Assembly (NCBI RefSeq): GCF_009712475.1
Contig: NZ_VCJO01000011.1
Coordinates: 1-64,000, forward strand
Reading direction: 5' to 3'
Source of the DNA: Micromonospora sp. CP22
GTDB lineage: Bacteria; Actinomycetota; Actinomycetes; Mycobacteriales; Micromonosporaceae
Length of the DNA: 64,000 nucleotides
The notes under the pieces were generated by a model that saw nothing but the letters and a program-made list of their open reading frames with translations, had not been told where the DNA came from and did not search any database. A program made the position numbers and the translations under genes. How positions within the stretch are numbered: the first letter of the stretch is position 1; each line of letters begins with the position of its first letter. Below are positions 1 to 7,191 of the stretch, piece by piece.

Positions 1-100
1 AAGAAGAATGATCAACCAAGGGCTGCGGCCATGATCAGCCAGGGTCGATACAAACCGACCACAGGTTAAAGATCAAGTTAGTGGTGGGGAGGTGCGGGGG

Positions 101-568
101 ATGAGTTTTCGGCTGGCGGCGTACGCCGTGTGCATCGAGCACGAGCGGATACTGCTCGCCCATCACGTGTCGCCGGACGGTGGGTCGAGCTGGACCCTTC
201 CGGGCGGCGGGGTGGAACACGCGGAGGATCCGTTCGACACGGTGATCCGGGAGGTCGCCGAGGAGACCGGCTGCGACGCGGTGGTCGAGCGCCTGCTGGG
301 CATCGACTCCCGGGTGATTCCCGCTGTGGAGGCGCGGTCAGGGCAGGTGCACCAGAACGTGGGTGTCTACTACCAGGTACGCATCACCTCGGGTGTGCCG
401 CGCCCGGAGCCCGACGGGAACGTGGTCGAGTCGGTCTGGACCCCGATGCCGGACGTGGTGCGTCTGCGCCGATCCTCCCTCGTGGACATCGGTATCGCCC
501 TGGCGGGTACGCGTCCGCCGACCGGCCACGTCCCTGCGGTGCCGGTCGGCGGGCTCGTGCAGCACTGA
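101..568 (+). CDS. Nudix hydrolase
   Basis: A 155-residue Nudix-fold protein. It should hydrolyse a nucleoside-diphosphate-linked substrate in the cytoplasm; the substrate cannot be read from sequence. The full Nudix box is present at about residues 36-58: Gly36, Glu42 and the REVAEETG core with Arg50, Glu51, Glu54 and Glu55, the metal-binding acidic residues. I chose ATG 101 because GGAGG at 87-91 lies nine bases upstream; an in-frame GTG at 92 is the alternative. It converges on the flavin monooxygenase gene with an 18-base gap, so it is not part of that operon. Confidence 0.9.
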   Translation: MSFRLAAYAVCIEHERILLAHHVSPDGGSSWTLPGGGVEHAEDPFDTVIREVAEETGCDAVVERLLGIDSRVIPAVEARSGQVHQNVGVYYQVRITSGVPRPEPDGNVVESVWTPMPDVVRLRRSSLVDIGIALAGTRPPTGHVPAVPVGGLVQH

Positions 569-586
569 GGAGCGGCGCGTGGACGC

Positions 587-2737
587 TCAGCTCAGGTGCG
601 CGCGGGCCACCCAGTGATGGTCGTGGGGCGGGCAGAGCCGTTCGGGCGGTGCGGGCAACCACGCGCACTCGCCCGCGTGCAACTGTCGCAGCGTGTACGC
701 CTCCGCCGTCCAGCCCTGGTGGCGTAGGAAGTCGCCGAGGTCGTCGAGGCCCAGTTGGAACGCGGACCCGCGCGATCTCATGAACGTCAGGAACGTCTCG
801 TTGGTCGGGTCCGTGAAGAAGTCGGCGTGCGGCGCGTCGACCAGCAGCACCGAGCCGAGGGCCGACATCTTCCTGACGGTCCCGATCAGACGGGTGAAGT
901 CCTCGACCTGGAGGTACGGCAGCAGCCCTTCGATGATCCAGACGGTGGGTCGGTCCGGTTGGTAGCCGGCCGCCAGCAAACGTTGTGGCCAGGTTTCCCG
1001 GCGAAGGTCCTCGCCGAGACAGACGCGACGGCAGGTGAGGCGGTCCCGGACCGGTTCCAGCAGCCGATCCTTGGCCTCCAACTGCCCGGGCAGGTCGATC
1101 TCGAAGAATCGGGTACCGGCGGGAAGGCCGAGCCGCCAGGCCCGGGTGTCACTGCCCGCAGCCAGGCAGACCACCTGGGTGATCCCGTCGGAGATCGCCT
1201 CGCGTAGGGCGATGTCACCGAAGCGGGCTCGGACGATCACGGAGCCGATGGTGCCACCGGCGGCCAGCGCCGCGTCGGCCATCTTCCGGGACACCGGCGT
1301 GCTGAGCAGCTCCGCGTACGGGTCCGCCAAGTAGGCGTCGGCACGATCGTGTTCCATGGCTCGGATGACGGCGGTGATGAAACTGGTCTCCTTCACCGCC
1401 CGGGACTCGTCCTCGCGTACCGTCAGCTGGGTCGCGTCGTCCGTCGGAGCGGGAGTTCTTTCCGCCTCCCGATGCGGTTGGGTGACGGTGAGCGACGGTC
1501 GGGAGTTGACCCAGTCCTGGTCGAACTTGCCGGTCCGGGCGTAGTTGCGGGAGATCGCCGCGAGTTCCTCCTCGCTGAAGACCTCCCTGACGTCGCCGAA
1601 TCCGTCGGGTGCGCGCAGGTGGGCCAGCGTGATCACCTTCTCGGGCCCCATCGAGCGGTTCGCCTGTTGCAGTTCGGTCATCTGCGGCCGGCGTTCCTCC
1701 TCGTACGCGCGCAGCCCGGCGGCCACGTCGGTGGCCGCGTGGGCGGCCAGGTGCCAGGCGAGTACGCGGGCGTCGACGATGGCCTGCGTGGCCCCGTTCG
1801 AGCCGGCCGGATACATCGCGTGGGCGGCGTCTCCCACGAGGGTCACATTGTTGAAACTCCACTGCGGGATGGGATCCCTGTCGATCATCGAGTACTGCTG
1901 CACGTCCGCCGTGTCTTCGAGCAGGCGCGGCAGGTCGACGCCGGGAGGTGCCCAGCTGCCGAACTGGAGGAGTACCGCCTCGCGCCGGTCGGCGACCTCC
2001 ATCTGTTCGCGGTGCAGCGGGTTGGCTTCGTCCTCGGGCAGGGCGGCGACCCAGTTGACCAGGGATCTCCCCGGGGCGGTGTCTCGGGCGATCGGGTACA
2101 GCACGAGTCGCCGCCGGTCATCTCCGAGGACTGCCATGGTGCTTCCGGTCAGGAAGTCCGGTGCGTGGGCGGTCCCTCGGTACATCGTGATGCCATTGCT
2201 CGGCGGCGGCCCCTCGTTGGGGTAGAACGCTGCGCGGACGGCCGAGTGGATGCCGTCCGCGCCGACGATCAGGTCCGCCTCGACGACCCGGGTCGAGCCG
2301 TCCCGGCCCGTGACGGTCGCGTAGTTCCGGCCGGGTTCGCTGTGCAGCCCGACGAGTCGCGCGTCGGTGACGATGGCCTGGTCACCCAGGCGTCGCCGTA
2401 CCTCGTCGGCCAGGACCGTCACGAGGTGGGCGCGGGAGATCGAGAGCTGCGGCCATCGGTACCCGGCCACCGTGCCGCGGTCCTCGCGCCAGATGAGGTC
2501 GCCGCGGGTGTTGTACAGCGCCAGTTCCTGGCTCCGGACAGCGCTCTGCTGCAACTGGTCCAGCAGTCCGAGTTCGGCGAGTTCCCGGACGGCGTTGGGC
2601 AGGATGTTCAGCCCGAGGCCGTGTGGACGCAGCTGCGGCTCGGACTCGTAGACCGTGACCTGGTCGAATCCCGCCTCGTGCAGACTGATCGCGGTGGCCA
2701 GTCCGGCGACCCCGGAACCAACAATCATGATTTCCAC
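587..2737 (-). CDS. PhzS-like FAD monooxygenase fused to SAM-dependent methyltransferase
   Basis: Two enzymes in one chain of about 716 residues. The N-terminal ~400 residues are a group A flavin monooxygenase: Rossmann motif VGSGVAGLA near the start, the DG motif (IVGADGIHSAVR) and the GD motif (LVGDAAHAMYPAGSNG). Segments such as RPHGLGLNILPNAV and GRSLVNWV closely recall PhzS of the phenazine pathway. The C-terminal ~280 residues are a class I methyltransferase of the leucine-carboxyl/TIGR00027 type, with SAM motif VVCLAAGSDTRAWRL. Inferred role: hydroxylation then O- or N-methylation of an aromatic product. It follows the PrnB-like gene by under 40 bases. Start is uncertain: GTG 2737 is best for the flavin fold, while GTG 2779 overlaps the upstream stop as GTGA. 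The open frame extending further upstream is not coding in character. Confidence 0.85.
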   Translation of the reverse strand: MEIMIVGSGVAGLATAISLHEAGFDQVTVYESEPQLRPHGLGLNILPNAVRELAELGLLDQLQQSAVRSQELALYNTRGDLIWREDRGTVAGYRWPQLSISRAHLVTVLADEVRRRLGDQAIVTDARLVGLHSEPGRNYATVTGRDGSTRVVEADLIVGADGIHSAVRAAFYPNEGPPPSNGITMYRGTAHAPDFLTGSTMAVLGDDRRRLVLYPIARDTAPGRSLVNWVAALPEDEANPLHREQMEVADRREAVLLQFGSWAPPGVDLPRLLEDTADVQQYSMIDRDPIPQWSFNNVTLVGDAAHAMYPAGSNGATQAIVDARVLAWHLAAHAATDVAAGLRAYEEERRPQMTELQQANRSMGPEKVITLAHLRAPDGFGDVREVFSEEELAAISRNYARTGKFDQDWVNSRPSLTVTQPHREAERTPAPTDDATQLTVREDESRAVKETSFITAVIRAMEHDRADAYLADPYAELLSTPVSRKMADAALAAGGTIGSVIVRARFGDIALREAISDGITQVVCLAAGSDTRAWRLGLPAGTRFFEIDLPGQLEAKDRLLEPVRDRLTCRRVCLGEDLRRETWPQRLLAAGYQPDRPTVWIIEGLLPYLQVEDFTRLIGTVRKMSALGSVLLVDAPHADFFTDPTNETFLTFMRSRGSAFQLGLDDLGDFLRHQGWTAEAYTLRQLHAGECAWLPAPPERLCPPHDHHWVARAHLS

Positions 2738-2775
2738 TGTCGACAACTCACCCTCGTACGTCGCGGCAACTGAAC

Positions 2776-3861
2776 TCACTGCGCAGTGGTGGCGTTGAGC
2801 ATGGCGCTGTTGTGCCTGGTGAGGGCGAGGATCTCCTCCAGGAGCCCCACGCTTCCCCCGCCACTGCCCAGTTCGTAGAGCCGCAGTTCCTCGTGGTAGG
2901 CACGTCGTGCCATCACCAGGTGTTTGCCGCGGAAGGACGTGAGCGTCTGGAGCGCCTGCCGCAGGCTCTTCGCACTGGACTCCACGTGCTTGTCCTCGGC
3001 AGGTGAGGCGGAACGTTCGAGGGCCGCCACCACCCGGGACGTGATGGACGGTGCGTTCGCCCACTCGGCGTACCGCTCCTGCCACTGCGGCAGGGTCTGC
3101 GACGACACCTCGGCGCAGAACTGGAGGTAGCCGGGGCTCGCCCGGTCGGATGCCCAGAGCAGCAGGTCGATGAGGAAGATCGGGATGTGGGCTGCGGCCG
3201 GACCCATGTACACCCGTCCCGCGACCCGGACGTCCTCGTAGAACGGCCTGAGCACCCGCGCGAAGAACTCGGGCGTGACCTTCACCCGGATGCCGCTCAT
3301 GACCGTGTCGGCCACCGCGATGTGCGAGGCCAGCGACGCCAACCGGTCCGCGTGCGCGGGTGCGGCCGGATCCTCGTCGAGCAGCGATTTCCCGATGTCG
3401 ACGGCACGGGCGAGGTTCGGCACGCAGGTGCGTACCGCGTCGATCAGGCTGCGCTCCATCGGGTGGCCGGTGTAGAGCCGTTCACGTTCACCGACCGGGT
3501 TCCAGGAGGTGTAGTGGTACACCGTGTCGCGCGGGATCATCCTCGTGCGTCCGCCCAGCAGTTGGAACGACCGGGTCGCTCCGTGGACAGCCTCGAAGGG
3601 GGACACTCCGTGCCGTTGCAGGCTGCCGAGATACATGCCCAGGTCCCGCATGGCGGCGAGGCACTCCGTGGTGGTGAAAGCCGCGATGCTTTCCTCGGAG
3701 GGCAGCGCGTCGCCCAGCACCCGCACCAACGCGGCCACGTCGGCGGCCATGTTCAGCTTCGGCAACACCCGAAGCTCGTCGTCCAGCCTCAACGGGTCGA
3801 GCTGCCTGACCTGCTCGTTCTTCTCCTCGGAGATCACATCCACATCTGCCCAGCGGTGCAC
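2776..3861 (-). CDS. PrnB-family haem enzyme (pyrrolnitrin-type indole rearrangement family)
   Basis: A 361-residue protein, the same length as PrnB, which converts 7-chlorotryptophan to an aminophenylpyrrole in pyrrolnitrin biosynthesis and shares the indoleamine/tryptophan dioxygenase fold. Blocks matching my memory of PrnB: AMRDLGMYLGSLQRHG, IPRDTVYHYTSWNP, a YTG block, and RPFYEDVRVAGRVYMGP. His314 (in FRGKH) falls where PrnB has its haem ligand His313. Start GTG 3861 has GGAAGG five bases upstream and gives the family length; the frame is open further upstream only as a shadow of the next gene. No tryptophan halogenase is adjacent, so the substrate may be unhalogenated tryptophan or another indole. 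It is first in an operon with the monooxygenase-methyltransferase. Confidence 0.85.
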   Translation of the reverse strand: MHRWADVDVISEEKNEQVRQLDPLRLDDELRVLPKLNMAADVAALVRVLGDALPSEESIAAFTTTECLAAMRDLGMYLGSLQRHGVSPFEAVHGATRSFQLLGGRTRMIPRDTVYHYTSWNPVGERERLYTGHPMERSLIDAVRTCVPNLARAVDIGKSLLDEDPAAPAHADRLASLASHIAVADTVMSGIRVKVTPEFFARVLRPFYEDVRVAGRVYMGPAAAHIPIFLIDLLLWASDRASPGYLQFCAEVSSQTLPQWQERYAEWANAPSITSRVVAALERSASPAEDKHVESSAKSLRQALQTLTSFRGKHLVMARRAYHEELRLYELGSGGGSVGLLEEILALTRHNSAMLNATTAQ

Positions 3862-3974
3862 GTGAACCCTTCCCACGGATCCAGTGGTGCCCCCGATTCG
3901 AGCAGGAAAGTCTCGCGTCGTGCGGAAACCGAACAGAGCTGTGACAGATTGCCGCGCCGATCCGGCGGCGTCGA

Positions 3975-4580
3975 TTACGGCGAGGGCCGGGGCTTGGCCT
4001 TCTGCGGATAGATCGTCTCGTGACGGGCCAGCATGGCGACGAACTCGCCGATCTTCCGCTCGCGGGTCTGCGGCCGCTTGACCGCGTTGACGCGGTGGAT
4101 GAGGGCGAACCGGTTGGTCTTGGTGAGCACGTCGAACATGGCTTGGGCGGCGGGGTCGGCGGCGATGGCGGCGAGGAGGTCGGCGGGCACCTCGGCCTCC
4201 GACGGCGGCGCGTACGCGGCCGCCCACCTGCCGTCCGCTTTGGCGGCTTCCACGGCGGCGCGGCCCGGGGGCAGCATCCGTCCCTGAGCCTCCAGCCGGG
4301 CGACATTGGCCACGTTCCGCTGCGACCACGAACTGCGCGGGCGCCGGGGGGTGTACCGGATCCAGGAGGTCTCGTGATCCCGCTTGCGGGCCTGCCCGTC
4401 GATCCACCCGAAACACAGCGCCTCGTCGACCGCCTGCTGCCAGGTCAGCGTGGTCACCGAGCCGCCCTTCTTGGTCAGGGCTAGCCAGACACCGGGCGAC
4501 GTGGCGTGGAAGGTGGTCAACCAGGCGCGGAGCGCCTCGGCGTCCGCGACGATCAGCTCTTCCAGTTCAGCGCCCGCCAT
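3975..4580 (-). CDS. YdeI/OmpD-associated family protein
   Basis: A 201-residue cytoplasmic protein of the YdeI family, recognised from WQQAVDEALCFGWIDGQARK, the SSWSQRN block and the C-terminal KTNRFALIHRVNAVKRPQTR segment. Family members have been linked to stress and bacteriocin protection, but no biochemical activity is established, so none is assigned. ATG 4580 is the only sensible start; no Shine-Dalgarno is visible because a GCGGCT hexamer tract begins 11 bases upstream. It is separated from the PrnB-like gene by 113 bases and probably transcribed separately. Confidence 0.85.
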   Translation of the reverse strand: MAGAELEELIVADAEALRAWLTTFHATSPGVWLALTKKGGSVTTLTWQQAVDEALCFGWIDGQARKRDHETSWIRYTPRRPRSSWSQRNVANVARLEAQGRMLPPGRAAVEAAKADGRWAAAYAPPSEAEVPADLLAAIAADPAAQAMFDVLTKTNRFALIHRVNAVKRPQTRERKIGEFVAMLARHETIYPQKAKPRPSP

Positions 4581-4591
4581 GACGGCAGACT

Positions 4592-4642
4592 AGCCGCAGC
4601 CGCAGCCGCAGCCGCAGCCGCAGCCGCAGCCGCAGCCGCAGC
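4592..4642. repeat. Hexanucleotide tandem repeat (AGCCGC)n
   Basis: About 8.5 perfect copies of AGCCGC (GCGGCT on the minus strand), lying 11 bases upstream of the YdeI-family start codon, where its ribosome binding site would normally be. Copy-number change would alter leader length without changing the reading frame of the protein. Confidence 0.95.
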
Positions 4643-5113
4643 GGCTGGTGCGCCACGGCCGTCCCGCGTGCCGGAGCGTCGAAACCCGTGTCGAAACGAG
4701 AACCGCAGGCCGACGGTTCGGTGGTCCCAGCCGACCTGTGGAGAAAATTCACAGTTGTTAACGGCGGATGTCGCCGATGTGTCGTGCCGCTGGTCCGCGA
4801 CCTCGGTCGACCATCAGCTGGGATGCTGCCGCCCGCTGACGCGGCCCTGACCAGGTTAATTGGACATTGTTGACCAGTTTGATTGACATCCGGATTGGCG
4901 CGTGTCAATCATGAGGCGTCTGCGGAGCAGTTGCCCGCATCGGCGCGGGGGCTCACACAAGGGACGGCGTTCCCTTTCCTGGCTCGTGCTACGCAGCAAA
5001 CGGGGATCATCTTCGGCCCACTGGGCCCACGGGGGAAAAATCATGAACACATGCCTGGGTGCATCCTGCGCGATGCCGAGTAAAACGTTATCCACCGCAC
5101 GTCGCCGCCAGCG
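4643..5113. other. Intergenic region upstream of the hydrazine-type operon
   Basis: 470 bases without a convincing gene. It separates the leftward YdeI-family gene from the rightward biosynthetic operon and is more A+T rich than its surroundings around 4840-4910. An inverted repeat at 4881-4910 is listed separately. Short open frames here lack ribosome binding sites and coding character. No regulator gene is present in the region. Confidence 0.7.
4881..4910. promoter_or_regulatory. Inverted repeat, candidate operator of the biosynthetic operon
   Basis: GATTGACA (4881-4888) and TGTCAATC (4903-4910) form a perfect 8-base inverted repeat with a 14-base spacer. The left arm contains a TTGACA -35-like hexamer, so the site could be a promoter with an overlapping operator. 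It lies about 200 bases upstream of the first gene at 5114. No cognate regulator is visible nearby. Suggestive only. Confidence 0.4.
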
Positions 5114-6166
5114 ATGATCGACTGCCTCGTGGTCGGTGGCGGCATCATCGGCGCGAGCGTGGCGCACCAGGCCGCGAGCCGACACCCCGGCTGGGCGGTC
5201 CACCTGCTGGATCCGCGCGGGATCGGGTGTGGCACGACAGCCGCGTCGGCCGGGCTCTACGTACCGTTCGGCGCCACCACCGGCATCCGGTCACTCGTCC
5301 GCGACGGCGAGCCGGTCTTCTCCGCGTACCGTTCGTTCGTCGCCGAGGACACCATCCGTGAGCTGCGGTTCCTGGTCGTTCTGCGGACCACCGCGCGCAG
5401 CGCCTTCCTCGCCACGATGGCCGGCGGGGCGGCACACGAGCCGACCTCCGACGACCTCGCCTGGCTCGCGGACCGATATCCCGAGTGCGACCTCGCCGGG
5501 CACGAGATCGTTCGGCTCGACGGCGCGTACCGGGTGCGGGCCGGCGAACTCGCCGGTCAGCTCGTCGCGGCGTCGCCGAACGTACGCGTCGTCGCCGCGT
5601 CCGTGAACGCCGTCCGCCGCCACGAGCGGCGATGGCTCGTGGAGCACGACCATGGGACGACGACGGCCGCCCGGGTGGTGCTCGCCGTCGGGCCGTGGGA
5701 CCTGCCGGCACTGGACGCCCCGGCGCCACCCGTGGCCCACCCGCCGGAGGACCGCAAACGGGTGGTGGCCCTGCACGCCTACAACGCCCCGACGGCGACC
5801 GACCGGGCGGTCTACTTCCTCGACGACGACGTCTTCCTGCTGCCCGAACCGCGCCTGGGGTACACCGTCACGAGCTTCTACCTGGACCGGTGGGACCAGC
5901 CGCCGGGCATCGGCGAGCCTGTTCCCACGCCGTCGGACCAGGCGGCCGGGCGGGCAGTGGTCGCCCGTCGGGTCGGCCCGTCGTTCGCCGCCACCTGTGC
6001 CGGGGGGCGCGCGGGCACCGACGTCTACCAGGCCCAACGCCTTCCGGCCGTGCTCTGGCTCGACGCGGACGGCAGCCTGCTGTTCGCCGGTGCCGGGTCC
6101 GGCTCAGGTGTGCGGCTCGCCCCCGGCATGGCCGCGCGAGCGGTCGACCGGCTCACCGCCGTATGA
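5114..6166 (+). CDS. FAD-dependent amine/D-amino-acid oxidase (DAO family)
   Basis: A 350-residue DAO-superfamily flavoenzyme, with the FAD-binding LVVGGGIIGASVA near the N terminus and the C-terminal GAGSGSGVRLAPGMA that contacts the flavin. In the s56-p1 and triacsin pathways a flavoenzyme of this type oxidatively cleaves the lysine-glycine N-N adduct to release hydrazinoacetate. As first gene of an operon with a lysine hydroxylase, a cupin and a MetRS-like protein, that role is the best inference. Substrate residues cannot be checked by eye. The start ATG lacks a strong ribosome binding site. Alternative: a glycine or sarcosine oxidase with an unrelated role. Confidence 0.8.
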   Translation: MIDCLVVGGGIIGASVAHQAASRHPGWAVHLLDPRGIGCGTTAASAGLYVPFGATTGIRSLVRDGEPVFSAYRSFVAEDTIRELRFLVVLRTTARSAFLATMAGGAAHEPTSDDLAWLADRYPECDLAGHEIVRLDGAYRVRAGELAGQLVAASPNVRVVAASVNAVRRHERRWLVEHDHGTTTAARVVLAVGPWDLPALDAPAPPVAHPPEDRKRVVALHAYNAPTATDRAVYFLDDDVFLLPEPRLGYTVTSFYLDRWDQPPGIGEPVPTPSDQAAGRAVVARRVGPSFAATCAGGRAGTDVYQAQRLPAVLWLDADGSLLFAGAGSGSGVRLAPGMAARAVDRLTAV

Positions 6167-6213
6167 CATCCGCCGGCTCGCCCGGCCGCCAGCTTCAGTT
6201 CGGAAGGACAGTC

Positions 6214-7191
6214 ATGACCACGAACTTCACCTCGCTTCGTGCTGCCGCCGTCACGGACGACCCGGGTCTCGTCGACGTCCCGCTGCCGCCCGACGGCCGG
6301 TATCAGCATCAGGAGGTCACCATCCGGGGCCTGTCCGACGAGGTGTCCGGCGTCCTGCGCGCCGGCTTCGAGGACGTCCTGGACTTCCCGCTCCTGGTCG
6401 TCGGCTGGGGGCGCTGCCGCGTCGGGTCGACCGCGATGACCAACCTGTTCGGCATCGCCGGTGCCGCCGCCTACTACCAACCGGTCAAGACCGTCGCGCG
6501 GTTCCGGCTGGTCGGTGGCGCCGGGGCGCCGTGGCGGTTCGGGCCGGGCGAACGCGTCCTCTTCGCCAAGGAGATGGCCGGGCCCTATCTGCCGTACGAG
6601 GCACTGTTCAACCCGATCGAGTGCCTGATGGCCGCCGGATGGCCGGCAGACCGACTCCACCTGCTGGTGCTCGATCGCGAACCCCGGGACTCGCTCGACT
6701 CCTGGATGGGCAAGTGGCACGAGAAGATCGGCCGCACCCGGGTGATCGAGAACTTCCTGCTCAGCACCGCCAACTACGACCGGATGCGCGCCTTCGCGCA
6801 GCGGGAGGGGGTGACCACCACCCACTTCCCGTACGAGGCGAGCCGCGCACCGGCCGAGACCGTCCGCTGGCTGTTCGACCGGATCGGCATCGGCGACCTC
6901 TTCGACGAGCGCCTGCTCAGCGGCTGGGGCGCCGCAGGTGACCTCAACTCCGCGGACGCCAGGATCCACTACCCCGACGAGCCGCAGGAGTACGTGGTGC
7001 CCGGCATCCACGGGCAGGGCGACGCCTACAGCTACCAGCCCCGCCGGATCAGCCAGCTCCGCGACGACGAGCTGTGCCACGCCGAGGACGACATGGTCGT
7101 GGCGAGCTACCGCACGTCGGTCGACCGGTTCTGCCGGGAACTCCAGGTGAGCCCGCAGTGGCGGCAGAAGATCTTCCCGGAGGCGCTGTGA
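6214..7191 (+). CDS. Sulfotransferase-like P-loop protein
   Basis: A 325-residue protein resembling the sulfotransferase superfamily: GWGRCRVGSTAM at about residues 65-76 looks like the 5'-phosphosulfate-binding loop, and LVLDREPRDSLDSWM resembles the 3'-phosphate-binding strand-helix. If functional it would use PAPS to sulfate a small molecule, but some family members serve other roles and the acceptor is unknown. ATG 6214 has GGAAGGA seven bases upstream. Its stop overlaps the GTG start of the MetRS-like gene (GTGA), so the two are translationally coupled and probably act in the same pathway. Confidence 0.65.
   Translation: MTTNFTSLRAAAVTDDPGLVDVPLPPDGRYQHQEVTIRGLSDEVSGVLRAGFEDVLDFPLLVVGWGRCRVGSTAMTNLFGIAGAAAYYQPVKTVARFRLVGGAGAPWRFGPGERVLFAKEMAGPYLPYEALFNPIECLMAAGWPADRLHLLVLDREPRDSLDSWMGKWHEKIGRTRVIENFLLSTANYDRMRAFAQREGVTTTHFPYEASRAPAETVRWLFDRIGIGDLFDERLLSGWGAAGDLNSADARIHYPDEPQEYVVPGIHGQGDAYSYQPRRISQLRDDELCHAEDDMVVASYRTSVDRFCRELQVSPQWRQKIFPEAL

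Noticed and set aside
1349..2773. Long rightward open frames opposite the monooxygenase
   Set aside because: Shadow frames of high-G+C coding DNA with no start signal and no protein character. The same holds for similar frames opposite most large genes.
2738..3085. Long upstream extension of the flavin monooxygenase frame
   Set aside because: It overlaps the conserved C-terminal half of the PrnB-like gene, is Arg/Pro/Gly-rich shadow sequence, and the Rossmann strand begins right at GTG 2737.
3862..4416. N-terminal extension of the PrnB-like gene
   Set aside because: It is the antisense-frame shadow of the YdeI-family gene; a good ribosome binding site precedes GTG 3861 and gives the family length.
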